Shown here: one piece after another, positions 9,595-18,409 of the stretch
Position numbering within the stretch: the stretch's first letter is position 1
Layout of the letters: each line of letters begins with the position of its first letter
Origin: an uncultured Bacteroidales bacterium
GTDB taxonomy: Bacteria; Bacteroidota; Bacteroidia; Bacteroidales; UBA932
Reading direction: 5' to 3'
DNA length: 34,700 nt
Assembly (NCBI GenBank): GCA_947307265.1
Contig: CAMZIP010000003.1
Location: 1-34,700 of the forward strand
Made by a program: the position numbers and the translations under genes
Notes under the pieces: model-generated
What the model saw: only the letters and a program-made list of their open reading frames with translations
What the model was told of the DNA's origin: nothing
The model's database searches: none

Positions 9595-9633
9595 TTTTAC
9601 CCCCGGGCGGCTGACCCTGCCCGAGGGTGCCAG
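9595..9633 (+). repeat. Conserved intergenic hairpin block, copy 3
   Basis: This block is identical to copy 2 over the 39 nt; the stem is at 9600-9627. Here it precedes a short paralogue, and the bases after it (GTAAATAG) no longer resemble copies 1 and 2. Conservation therefore covers the hairpin, not a leader peptide. No such block occurs in the 17-nt and 9-nt gaps further down the operon. Confidence 0.75.
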
Positions 9634-9673
9634 TAAATAGTAATCAGATATAATTAATTAAAACTAAACAAAC

Positions 9674-10621
9674 ATGAAAAAAGTATTCTGCCTGATGGCT
9701 GCAATTGCAGCCCTGGTCACGGCCGTTTCCTGCAACAAGGATCTTGAGAATGTCGCAGGCGACGAGTATGTGACCGTAACTTACAACGTGTCCACCGGTA
9801 GCGCAACCAAGGTTTCCTACGGCAACGGCACCCTTGCCACCGACCTTACGGTACAGGTATTCCGCAAGGACCCGGTCTCGGCGACCGACAGTACCTGGAC
9901 ACTCACTTCCCCTGCCATCACCAAGACCAAGCTCAACACCTCTCCTGAGAGCTGGACAGTGACCATCAAGCTGGCTAAGAGTTACACTTATCGCGTTGGT
10001 TTCTGGGCCCAGAGCCCCAGCGTCCCGGCAGGCGCCTTCACCATCACGGACCTTAGCACCGTGGCAGTGGACTACTCCAAGTTTGTCATCAACAATGACA
10101 GCCTGGACGTCTTCTGCAACTATGCAGAGATTGCCAATATGAGCGGAACCCTGGCACAGGACGTCGAACTTACACGTCCCCTGTCCCAGATCAACCTCAT
10201 CGCCACCGACTATTCCGACTACTCCAGTTCGGTCCCCTCGGGATCGACTTCTGCCGTCAAGGCGGCTGTCCGTATCACAGGTATTCCCGATACGCTCAAT
10301 GTCATCACCAAAGCCACCAGGGGCAATGCTACGATGGATCTGGCGGCGGCACCCGTGGTCGGCGACGTGTTCGAATCGACTACCAACTACTACCTCTCGA
10401 TGGCCTATATCCTCGGCAACCAGGCAGAAGCGGTTGCTGACGCCAATTTCGTGCTCTCCAATGGCACGCAGGCGTCCTTGGCCAACATTTCTGTCTCCAA
10501 TATGCCTTATCGGGCCAACTACAAGACCAATATCATCGGCGCGATGTTCACCGGTGGAGTCACATATCACGTCGTAATCGCACCGGCATTCTCCACGCCC
10601 GCTTACGAACCCACCCTGTAA
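9674..10621 (+). CDS. DUF6562-family lipoprotein
   Basis: The 315-residue product has a lipoprotein signal (MKKVFCLMAA, lipobox AVSC, then NKDLEN). The whole mature part is one DUF6562 domain. It shows the family marks SWTVTIKLAKSYTYRVGFWAQ, RPLSQINL, YLSMAYILG, and the closing motif NMPYRANYKTNIIGAMFTGGV. It stops shortly after that motif, at the point where the three upstream genes run on into their constant region, so it is a minimal version of the same protein. It precedes the next gene by 17 nt, suggesting translation from one mRNA. Its role may be structural or as a partner for the larger paralogues, but that is a guess. Confidence 0.85.
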   Translation: MKKVFCLMAAIAALVTAVSCNKDLENVAGDEYVTVTYNVSTGSATKVSYGNGTLATDLTVQVFRKDPVSATDSTWTLTSPAITKTKLNTSPESWTVTIKLAKSYTYRVGFWAQSPSVPAGAFTITDLSTVAVDYSKFVINNDSLDVFCNYAEIANMSGTLAQDVELTRPLSQINLIATDYSDYSSSVPSGSTSAVKAAVRITGIPDTLNVITKATRGNATMDLAAAPVVGDVFESTTNYYLSMAYILGNQAEAVADANFVLSNGTQASLANISVSNMPYRANYKTNIIGAMFTGGVTYHVVIAPAFSTPAYEPTL

Positions 10622-10638
10622 AAAAATATCATCTATAT

Positions 10639-11577
10639 ATGAAAAGAGTATTCTATCTCCTGACCTTGGCGGCAGTGCTGGCATTTACGGCAGCCTGCAA
10701 CAAGATTGACACTGTAGAGGAGGAATGCACCCTGAGCTTCAAGATCGAGGCTCCAGATGCATCGGTCGTCAAGTCCATCAGCGACGGTCTCCAGGCCGAC
10801 CATCTGTACTATGTCGTGTTCAAGACCGACGCCGCCGGCACCAAGACCAACGTCGAAGATACCCTGTGCAACGTCACCTTCCCTTACAGCCTTACGCTCA
10901 AGCTGGCCAAGGGTTTCTCCTACAAGGTATTCTTCTTTGCACAGAACACAGCCCTTCAGGCCTATACGGTAACTACCGCCAACGGCTACTCCGCCATCCT
11001 GGAGGCCGACTACAGCAAGATCCTGACAGGCGACGAGGCGGCTGACGCATTCTTCGCCTACAAGGACATCACCGTAAACGGCGCGATCAGCGAGACCGTT
11101 ACCCTGAAGAGGGCGGTAGCACAGATCAACCTTGGAATCAGTGATTACGACATCTTCACGGAAACCGCTCCCAGCCCGCTTTCGAAGGTTATTGTCAGCT
11201 ATAAAGACATTCCCTCGAAGGTTCAGCTGCTCGACGGCAGCGTGATTGCAACTACCGGCACGTCGGCTGCGGTTGCCTTCCCTGAGGCCAACTCCCCGAT
11301 GACCGATCCTTCCGTCCTGGTAGTGGGAACTGACAGCTATAAGTATCTGTCGATGAATTACATCCTGGCGCCCAAACCGTCCACCACGCTGTTTGACGCC
11401 ACCTATGTCTTCAAGGCCGCAAGCGGCTCGGAGATTGCATCCGTAGTCGTTTCCAACGTTCCGGCACAGATGAATCACCGTACCAATATCCTTGGTCAGA
11501 TTCTCACCGGCAGCGCAGTATTCAACATCGTTATCGACGAAACGTTCGACACCCCGGATCATCAGGCTTCGTTCTAA
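10639..11577 (+). CDS. DUF6562-family lipoprotein
   Basis: The 312-residue product has a lipoprotein signal (MKRVFYLLTLAAVLAFTAAC, Cys20) followed by NKIDTVEEE, an acidic stretch compatible with surface export. It contains only the DUF6562 domain: LTLKLAKGFSYKVFFFAQ, LKRAVAQINLGISDY, YKYLSMNYILAPKP, and the closing NVPAQMNHRTNILGQILTG. The Asn-Tyr of the usual NYRTN is Asn-His here. The gap to the next gene is only 9 nt. It diverges clearly from its neighbours at protein level, so this is an old duplication compared with the constant region of the large genes. Confidence 0.85.
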   Translation: MKRVFYLLTLAAVLAFTAACNKIDTVEEECTLSFKIEAPDASVVKSISDGLQADHLYYVVFKTDAAGTKTNVEDTLCNVTFPYSLTLKLAKGFSYKVFFFAQNTALQAYTVTTANGYSAILEADYSKILTGDEAADAFFAYKDITVNGAISETVTLKRAVAQINLGISDYDIFTETAPSPLSKVIVSYKDIPSKVQLLDGSVIATTGTSAAVAFPEANSPMTDPSVLVVGTDSYKYLSMNYILAPKPSTTLFDATYVFKAASGSEIASVVVSNVPAQMNHRTNILGQILTGSAVFNIVIDETFDTPDHQASF

Positions 11578-11586
11578 TCCTGCTTT

Positions 11587-12549
11587 ATGAAGAAGTTGTC
11601 CGTCATATCGGCCCTGTCGCTTTTCCTCCTCGCACTTGTCTCGTGCGAGAAATCCGACGTCAGTCTGGATTCGGGGAAGGCGGCGGTCACCGTGAGCTTC
11701 GGTATCGAGGACGCTGCTGTGGTCAAGGCCGGTTTCGGCTCCGGCAGCAGCGCCAGCGTACTGGAGTACCGGGTGTATGTCCTTCGGGGGACTTCCTGGG
11801 ACCTGACCGGCGTGTCAGGCCGCCTGACGGAGGTCACCTATCCCTGTGACATCACCCTGTTCCTGGTGCCCAATATGACGTACCGCATCGCCTGCTTCGC
11901 GCAAAGCCCTCAGGCCGATGCGGCAGCCCTGTATGACCTGGCCGATTTTGACGACATTGCCATCAACTACGATGCCCTGCAGCCCAACAGCGATATGGGA
12001 GACGCCTTCTGCGCCACCCGTCAGTTCGTGCCTGTGGAGACATCCTCTCTGAGCGTTGTCCTGCGCCGCCCGCTGGCCCAGTTCAACGTGTTCACCGGAG
12101 ATATGGCACTCTACAATACTTCTTCAGTTGACAACCCGCTCAAGAGCATCTGTCTCAAATTCTACGATGTTCCCACTAAGATGGGCATCGTGCAGGGGAC
12201 GGCGGACGAAAGCGCCTATGTACCCGTTAGGGTGAAAGACGCCGTGCAGGATTACGAGTTCACGTGCGACGTCCTGACAGGCGAAGTCCACGGCTTTGAG
12301 GGTCAGACGTACGACCATCTGTCGATGAATTACCTGCTGGCATCTCCCCGGAGCGAGATTACCTCTGTAGATCTTACCCTGAGGGCCGCTGACGGCACGG
12401 TTGTCAGCAACGTCGCGGGCATTTCAAATGTCCCCTATCAGGCCAACTACCGCACCAACCTCTACGGTAATCTCATTACGAATGCCGTGAACTTCAACAT
12501 CGACATTGATGCGCAGTTCGACAAGCCCGATCATAACGTCATTCACTGA
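11587..12549 (+). CDS. DUF6562-family lipoprotein, last gene of the array
   Basis: The 320-residue product has a lipoprotein signal (MKKLSVISALSLFLLALVSC, Cys20) followed by EKSDVSLDS. It contains only the DUF6562 domain: ITLFLVPNMTYRIACFAQS, VLRRPLAQFNVFTGDMALY, YDHLSMNYLLASPRS, and the closing NVPYQANYRTNLYGNLIT. It ends the array and is followed 26 nt later by a strong terminator. Its 5' end looks more GC-rich than the large genes, with no other sign of foreign origin. Function is unknown. Confidence 0.85.
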   Translation: MKKLSVISALSLFLLALVSCEKSDVSLDSGKAAVTVSFGIEDAAVVKAGFGSGSSASVLEYRVYVLRGTSWDLTGVSGRLTEVTYPCDITLFLVPNMTYRIACFAQSPQADAAALYDLADFDDIAINYDALQPNSDMGDAFCATRQFVPVETSSLSVVLRRPLAQFNVFTGDMALYNTSSVDNPLKSICLKFYDVPTKMGIVQGTADESAYVPVRVKDAVQDYEFTCDVLTGEVHGFEGQTYDHLSMNYLLASPRSEITSVDLTLRAADGTVVSNVAGISNVPYQANYRTNLYGNLITNAVNFNIDIDAQFDKPDHNVIH

Positions 12550-12575
12550 CCTGAATAACCTTGACTTTACATATA

Positions 12576-12610
12576 AAAAAGACCTGGGTCCGCGGGACTC
12601 AGGTCTTTTT
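12576..12610. terminator. Bidirectional intrinsic terminator between convergent genes
   Basis: A 16-bp stem (arms 12576-12591 and 12595-12610) closes on a 3-nt loop, with a single G.U wobble. The outer five pairs are A-T, giving a T-run after the stem on both strands. It lies between the end of the + strand lipoprotein array and the end of the - strand porin gene, and can end both transcripts. Confidence 0.9.
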
Positions 12611-12626
12611 ATTTCAGCCTGAAAAA

Positions 12627-13955
12627 TTACCAGCCGGTCGAGAACAGGCAAGGGGAGATGACCAGCGAGAACCAACCCCAGAGAGCGTTCTTGCTGCCGC
12701 TACCCTGCTTCAGTCTGTCCATAGTCTCGGTACCGGACATATACGAAAGGCCTGCCGTAAGGCTTATATCCTTGGTAAAGGTATATGAAGCCTGCAGGTC
12801 GATATCGTGACCGAGAGTCATTCCGAGGTCCTTAAGTTTCGTGGAAACGGCCAGATAATGATAAGATGCACCGAGGCTCAGGCCGTTTACAGGGCTGCAG
12901 GTGATGCCTGCGAAAGCATTCTGCAGACCGGGAGAGAAGCCGTGGACATATGCGCTCTCATAGAAGTAATCCATTATGCCGTAGAACTTTGAACGGGAGC
13001 CATATACAGGTGAAAAGCCCCTGGAGACCTCGTGACGGGGCATTCCGAACTCTCCGCCGTAGATCTCCGGTATATAATCATCACCGCTCAGGAAGTCATA
13101 ACCCAGAACGAAGCCGAACTTGTCTGAAAGATTGACGGTTGCCTTGGCGCTGGCCATCCAGGCGTCGATCTTATATGCACCCATATATTTAGGATCTACG
13201 TCGTAACCCTTCTGCTTATAGTAAGATGCTTCAAAAGTCAGGTACTTGGGATGGAAATTGATATATCCGCCGGCAAGGAACTGATAAACGTTCTTGACCT
13301 GGAGGTATGACGAACCCGGAATGCCGGATTGAAGGCCGATGTTCATAAGCAGCAGCGAGCCGCTGAGGGGAATGCGGGAAGCATCATAATGATACCAGGC
13401 CATCAGCAGGTTCTTGTACGGCTGTGCGCCGCCGTTGTAGTATGTGCCGGAATAGACCATAGAGGCGTTCTGGTTGAAAGCGGCGCCTAAATGAAGTTTA
13501 TGACTGTGTCCTTCGTAGCCTACGCGCAGGATGTCGTGCGAGAGGGCCGCCATTGCAAAGTCATTGGGACCGATGATACGCTCATCGTCGTAGGACAGCG
13601 CAACGCGTCCCAACTGGGCGAAAAGCCCGTGCTTGGAAGTCATCTTGACCCAGCCTTCATACAGGCCGAGATTCAGGTTGTTGGTGGTGCCCCAGACGGC
13701 CTTGTTCTGGATGATGGCGCATATTTCGAGACCCTTGCGCTGATAATCCACGTTAAGACGCGTACGGCCCATTATGAAGTATGAGCGTCCCTCGTTCTCG
13801 ACAGGATCATTGCTTCTCGGCAGGCCGCCGGCGCAATACTCGCCGTGGGACATAAAGTTGAGTCCGATGTTCAGTTGGTTCTTGAGCGAATCGGTTTGCG
13901 CGTGGCCTACAGCGGAAGCCATCAGCAGGGCTACTGCGATGATGATTTTTCTCAT
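12627..13955 (-). CDS. Outer-membrane beta-barrel protein (porin-like)
   Basis: The 442-residue product starts with a signal peptide (MRKIIIAVALLMASAVGHAQ, likely cut after AQ). I chose the ATG at 13955 because the longer frame adds 25 residues with no signal-peptide character. The mature part is made of alternating amphipathic beta strands (LNVDYQRKGLEICAII, LFAQLGRVALSYDD, ITCSPVNGLSLGASYHYLA) and ends in an aromatic residue (STGW), as BAM-assembled barrels do. It resembles the alginate-export-like porin type seen in Bacteroidota, but I cannot assign a substrate. It is the last gene of the - strand run, 13 nt after the STAS gene, so it may be cotranscribed with the synthetase and could be its export or uptake channel; this is inference from position only. 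Confidence 0.8.
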   Translation of the reverse strand: MRKIIIAVALLMASAVGHAQTDSLKNQLNIGLNFMSHGEYCAGGLPRSNDPVENEGRSYFIMGRTRLNVDYQRKGLEICAIIQNKAVWGTTNNLNLGLYEGWVKMTSKHGLFAQLGRVALSYDDERIIGPNDFAMAALSHDILRVGYEGHSHKLHLGAAFNQNASMVYSGTYYNGGAQPYKNLLMAWYHYDASRIPLSGSLLLMNIGLQSGIPGSSYLQVKNVYQFLAGGYINFHPKYLTFEASYYKQKGYDVDPKYMGAYKIDAWMASAKATVNLSDKFGFVLGYDFLSGDDYIPEIYGGEFGMPRHEVSRGFSPVYGSRSKFYGIMDYFYESAYVHGFSPGLQNAFAGITCSPVNGLSLGASYHYLAVSTKLKDLGMTLGHDIDLQASYTFTKDISLTAGLSYMSGTETMDRLKQGSGSKNALWGWFSLVISPCLFSTGW

Positions 13956-13968
13956 AAATCGATAATTC

Positions 13969-14271
13969 TTATTCGAATTCAAAAATGCCGATAAAACCGG
14001 TGAGGGAGAAGACGTTCTTGATATCGTCATTGACTCCGCGCAGCACTACGCGGCTGCCGCCGGCTTTTGCACCCTTGAGGATGCTCAGCAGGATGCGCAG
14101 ACCGCTCGAAGCGATGTACTCCAGACCGTTGCAGTCAATGATGACGTCCTTTCCTTCGGACTGATAGAGCGGCTTGAGGATGTTTTCGACCTCAACTGCA
14201 GCCGCAGTATCCATTTCACCTTCCAGTGTGGCAACATACTTGCCGTCGATTTCTTCTACTTTTGCGTTCAT
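13969..14271 (-). CDS. STAS-domain anti-sigma-factor antagonist (SpoIIAA/RsbV-like)
   Basis: The 100-residue product is a single STAS domain. Its core is IIDCNGLEYIASSGLRILL (residues about 44-62); the Ser-Ser-Gly at 55-57 is where the regulatory phosphoserine sits in SpoIIAA and RsbV. In that family the unphosphorylated form binds the anti-sigma kinase and frees a sigma factor, and a PP2C phosphatase removes the phosphate. Here the upstream gene, 5 nt away, encodes both a PP2C and a HATPase kinase-type domain, so the switch components lie next to each other. No sigma factor gene is in the window, so the final target is unknown. The stop is TAA, 13 nt before the porin gene. Confidence 0.92.
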   Translation of the reverse strand: MNAKVEEIDGKYVATLEGEMDTAAAVEVENILKPLYQSEGKDVIIDCNGLEYIASSGLRILLSILKGAKAGGSRVVLRGVNDDIKNVFSLTGFIGIFEFE

Positions 14272-14276
14272 AGTTA

Positions 14277-16373
14277 TCAGGAATTATATTTTTTTGACAA
14301 AGTAAGGATATTTTTGCCGGCTATTCGTTCATAATTGATCGAATCCATAAGTTCGCGTACCAGCAGTATTCCGAGTCCGCCGATCTGCCTTTCTTCTGCC
14401 GAAAGCGAGGTATCTGCCCTGACCTGGGCCGTGGGGTCGAACGGGATTCCGGAGTCAATAATCTGTACGCGGAAACTATTTCCGTCGGTCATAAGTTTTA
14501 TCTCTATATCGCCTTCTACGCCTTCGGGATAAGCGTAATCGATGACATTGACTACTGCTTCCTCTACTGCCAGGCGTACTTCGCGGGGATATGGCTTCAT
14601 AAATGCGCTCAGGCTGGATACTTCGCTGACGTTGTTCTTGATGACGAGTGTCTTGGTATCGGTGCTCTCGAACACCTTCGGAGTGTAATGGAAGCAGAGC
14701 ATCGTGAGGTCGTCGCTCTGTACGGCATCTCCGATAAAGTCCTGCATTGACTCCTTGACGGTACCTATGATCTGCTCCGGCTTGAGTTTCCGCTCTGAGC
14801 ATCTTGTGAGGACACTTTCAACGCGCTTGAGCCCGAAGAGGCTGCGCTGCGTATCTTTGGCTTCGGTCAGTCCGTCCGTATAGAGGAATACTATGCTGTC
14901 TGCCGCCAGGGTGGTCTCCTGTATTGTGTAGCATACGTCATCAAATACGCCGATCGGCAGATGGGGATTGCATTCCAGGGTACGGAGTCCTTCTTTCTCC
15001 AGGATTATAGGGCAGTCGTGTCCTGCGTCGCAGTAGCGCAGGATACCGGTAGGAAGATCCAGTACACCGACGAACAAGGTGACGAACATATTGTTGTCAT
15101 TGTTCTCGCAGGAAGATTCGTTGATGGTCTGCATTATGCGGGCGGGATTGCTCTCGTATGTAGATGCAGACCGGAATTTGGAGTGCGTTACCGCCATCAG
15201 CAGTGCGGAGGGCGCTCCCTTTCCGCTTACGTCGCCGATGCAGAAGAACAATTTGCCGTCGCGGATAAAATAGTCATACAGGTCGCCGCCCACTTCGCGC
15301 GCAGGCACCAGCAGGCCGCGGATATCGATGTCCTCCTGCTCCAGATGGTGATGCGGCAGCATACTCTGCTGAATCTCGCTGGCTACCTGAAGTTCACCGC
15401 TGATGCGCGCATTCTGCTCGACTGCCGTACGCAACTTTTTCTCGTTTCGCGTATAGCGGTTGATCATAAATGCCAGAATAACCAAACCGGCAAGGATGAA
15501 CAGCATATTCCGCAGACGCATCTTCCGAATCTTGGCAGACATCTCGTCGGTACTGAAAACCTGGACCAGATACCAGTTGGATTCATTGTCCAGCGAGGTC
15601 GTGCTGATGGAATAACCGTGGACCGGAGAAACCTGGACGCCGTTGTACAAGGCTGAGATTACCCGGGCGACAATTTCTGGAGAGGTCCTGTCCTCGGAGG
15701 GCCCTGCAATCAGTTCGCCTTTATCCGTTACCAGCAATCCGAAACAAGAGCGGGAAGGCTGGTGGACATTCAGGGTATCGCCGAGCCACGAAAGGTCGAT
15801 ATCCAGACCGCAGACTGCTGCCAGCCGGTCCTTCTTGTCCATAATGGGGTAGGAGTAGGTGGCCAGTTTTATCGAGTCCGGTCCGTAAAAATAGGGGTCG
15901 GTCCCGTTGGGCTCCAGGGTCTCGACGATGAGTTTGAACTCGTCGTTCTGAGTATAATCGTGGTCCGGGCCCGCAATCTGGCTGACGATTATCTTGTCGC
16001 CCTGCTTGCTGGCGAACGGTTCGTACAGCCGTCCCTTGGACGGAAAATAGTCGGGAACGAATGCCATACATCCTCCCACCACATTTGGATTGTCGTCAAT
16101 CAGGCGGATAAGACCGGGGTAAACGGAATCCGGATCTTCGATGCAGCGCTGGACTTCCCAGAGGTTTTCGGTCATCGTAGCCTCGGTAATGTTCAGCAGA
16201 TGCTCGATCTCGAGGGCCATTGCGTCCAATACCACCCGGCTGCTGGTATGCATTTCCTCTGTCATCATCTTGCTCACACGCTCATATTGAACGATGGAGA
16301 TGATTTCCATCAGCAAGGCGGCAATCATCACAATTCCCACACGGGACATCCAGCTCTTCCTTCTGTTATCCAT
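14277..16373 (-). CDS. Membrane sensor: Cache + SpoIIE/RsbU PP2C phosphatase + RsbW-like HATPase
   Basis: The 698-residue product has a first membrane helix at about 12-28, an extracytoplasmic Cache-type sensor at about 35-285 (note YSYPIMDKKDRLAAVCGLDI near 174-193) and a second helix at about 288-306. The cytoplasmic PP2C/SpoIIE domain (about 330-562) keeps its metal-binding motifs: GGDLYD (362), GDVSGKG (380), YTDG (498) and SDDLT (553). The C-terminal HATPase (about 570-695) keeps the N box EEAVVN (604), DSGIPFDP (640) and GGLG (665). There is no obvious HAMP domain. By analogy with partner switching, the phosphatase would dephosphorylate the adjacent STAS protein and the HATPase would rephosphorylate or bind it, in response to an outside signal. 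It starts 11 nt after the synthetase frame ends, so it is probably in the same transcript. Confidence 0.92.
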   Translation of the reverse strand: MDNRRKSWMSRVGIVMIAALLMEIISIVQYERVSKMMTEEMHTSSRVVLDAMALEIEHLLNITEATMTENLWEVQRCIEDPDSVYPGLIRLIDDNPNVVGGCMAFVPDYFPSKGRLYEPFASKQGDKIIVSQIAGPDHDYTQNDEFKLIVETLEPNGTDPYFYGPDSIKLATYSYPIMDKKDRLAAVCGLDIDLSWLGDTLNVHQPSRSCFGLLVTDKGELIAGPSEDRTSPEIVARVISALYNGVQVSPVHGYSISTTSLDNESNWYLVQVFSTDEMSAKIRKMRLRNMLFILAGLVILAFMINRYTRNEKKLRTAVEQNARISGELQVASEIQQSMLPHHHLEQEDIDIRGLLVPAREVGGDLYDYFIRDGKLFFCIGDVSGKGAPSALLMAVTHSKFRSASTYESNPARIMQTINESSCENNDNNMFVTLFVGVLDLPTGILRYCDAGHDCPIILEKEGLRTLECNPHLPIGVFDDVCYTIQETTLAADSIVFLYTDGLTEAKDTQRSLFGLKRVESVLTRCSERKLKPEQIIGTVKESMQDFIGDAVQSDDLTMLCFHYTPKVFESTDTKTLVIKNNVSEVSSLSAFMKPYPREVRLAVEEAVVNVIDYAYPEGVEGDIEIKLMTDGNSFRVQIIDSGIPFDPTAQVRADTSLSAEERQIGGLGILLVRELMDSINYERIAGKNILTLSKKYNS

Positions 16374-16384
16374 TTTCCTGAAGT

Positions 16385-18409
16385 TTAACCAAAGAATCCG
16401 AATGCGGCAATCTGCCTCAGCATCTGAATTATATATTCACTCGAAGTGTCGCTCCACTGGAATCCGAGGCGGTGCAGGACGGTGCAGGTGTAGCGGTTGT
16501 CGCGTTCGATGATCGCAGCCTTCTGGCCGTGAGCCGGATCCTCGTAAGCCAGCATCGCCGAGAGGAGTTTAGCCTTTTCGGGATCCTGTCCCGCAATGTC
16601 AATGGCTTTCTGGAACTCGTCCATCTCTACGAAACGCATATTGCCGCCGACCTTTTTCATTAGCATCAGCACGTCGCCGAGCAGTTCCGTATGGTTGTTG
16701 AACGGCTGGAACACGGTACATTCCTTAGGCGTGGATGCGAGCAGAACGACAGCCTTGGCCGTTTCGTCGATAGGCGACATTTCGGTAAGTTCGTCGTAAC
16801 TCTCGTAAGGGCAGCATCCCAGGGTGTAGAGCACCTTGAGGCGTCCCATATAACTGTTGGAGTTGAAGTTGGCCTGGAATTCACCGTCGGCGCTGCGGGG
16901 TGCAAGGTTGCCGACACGCATAACCTTGGCGTTCAGGCCGTGATGTGCGACCGCATCGAGAATCAGGCGCTCTGCCAGGAACTTGGAATGGATGTAGCGG
17001 TTGTCCAGGAACTGGCCGAACCAGAGCTTGTGCTCGTCCAGTCGAGGCACCGGGGCGCCGTCCCCCTTGTCAATCCATATCTCACCCACGGATGTGGTGG
17101 AAATATGTATCAGGCGGGCCTTTGTCTTGAAGCAGAACTCGACGCAACTGCGTGCGCCGCCGATATTGACATCCTCGATGTCAGTGCCCTTGGAGAAGTG
17201 TTTCACGTTAGCGGCGCAGTTGAAGACCGTATTGAAGGCGGGATGGCCTTCGGGAAGCACCTGTGCTATATCGGAAGTGACGTCGCCGTTGACAACCAGT
17301 ATCCGGTTGCCGAATTCCTGTGCGAATGACTTCTCGAAATAGTAGAACAGCATATTCTTCAGGCGGTGTTCGGCGCTTGCCTGGTCCTTGCCGCGGACAA
17401 GGCAGGTGATGGTGGTTGCATCCGAGTCTATCAACTCGCGCAGGACGTGGATGCCAAGATATCCGGTCGCGCCTGTCAGCAGGACATTGCCCAACTTCTG
17501 ACGTTCGCCCTTGAGGAATGTTTCAACGGTATTGTGCTGCAGAATGGCGTCGATGCCGCTGTAGTCGAACTCTTCGATGACGGAGTCGGTCTTCAGCGCG
17601 GAGACCTCGCCGCTGCCGACGAACTGTGCAAGAAGGCGCGGAGTGGGATGGTCGAATACATCGCCGTAAGCCACGTGCAGGCCGGCCTTGTCGGCTTCGA
17701 TGATAACCTTGGTCACCATCAGCGAGGTGCCGCCGAGCTCGAAGAAGTTGTCCGTAGCGCCCACCTTTTCCATATTGAGAATGCCTGCGAAAATGTCGCA
17801 GAACATCTTTTCGTTGTCATTGGCCGGAGCTTCGTAAGCACGCTCTTCGACCTGAATCTGCGGGGCGGGCAATGCACGGCGGTTGACCTTCTGGTTCTGG
17901 TTGAGCGGAATGGCATCGAGCTGCATAGTCGCCGCAGGCACCATATAAGGCGGTTTGCGGTCGCGGATGAAGGCGTTGAGCGCCTGAACGTCCAGTTTGC
18001 CGTCATATACCACGTAAGCAGCGATGAATTTGCCGCCGCTTGGATAATCGAATGCCTGTACGGTCGCATCCTTGATGCCGGGGAATTCGCGGATAACGGA
18101 TTCTACCTCCTTCAATTCGATGCGGAAGCCGCGAATCTTGACCTGTCCGTCGCTTCGTCCCACGAACTGGATATTGCCGTCGGCGAGATAACGCACCACG
18201 TCGCCCGTGCGGTAGCAGCGCTTGCCCTGCCACTGTATATAGGTCTCAGCCGTCTTTTCGGGGAGGTTGAGGTAGCCGCGGCTGACTTGCGGTCCGCAGA
18301 CGAGCATTTCGCCGGCAGCCCCGAGAGGCAGGCGGTTGAAGTCCTTGTCCACGATGAACAACTGGAGGTTATCGACCGGCTTGCCGATGGGAGCATTCTG
18401 CTCGAACTC
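16385..18409 (-). pseudogene. NRPS 3' part beyond the in-frame TAG: end of A2, carrier domain, terminal reductase
   Basis: This stretch of 674 codons continues the synthetase reading frame directly after the TAG at 18410-18412. It has no credible start of its own; the nearest Met lies inside the adenylation domain. It encodes the rest of A2 (APIGKPVDN, YRTGDVVRY, GRSDGQVKIRGFRIE, LNQNQKVNRR), then a carrier domain with FFELGGTSL (Ser about 229), then a reductase with the NAD(P)H motif GATGYLG (about 313) and YIHSK (Tyr 472, Lys 476). Such reductases release the peptide from its thioester as an aldehyde or alcohol. All motifs are intact, so the interruption looks recent, is read through, or is a sequence error. 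If the TAG is not decoded, the enzyme lacks its last carrier and release domains. Confidence 0.85.

Noticed and set aside
1-12549. Tandem repeats as a possible CRISPR or phage tail-fibre array
   Set aside because: The repeats are gene-length paralogues with lipoprotein signals. There are no short direct repeats with spacers and no phage genes nearby.
18362-18409. The NRPS 3' part as an independent gene with its own start at TTG 18361
   Set aside because: The frame starts inside an adenylation domain, lacks the ATP-binding core and has no upstream initiation signal. It is the continuation of the same gene.
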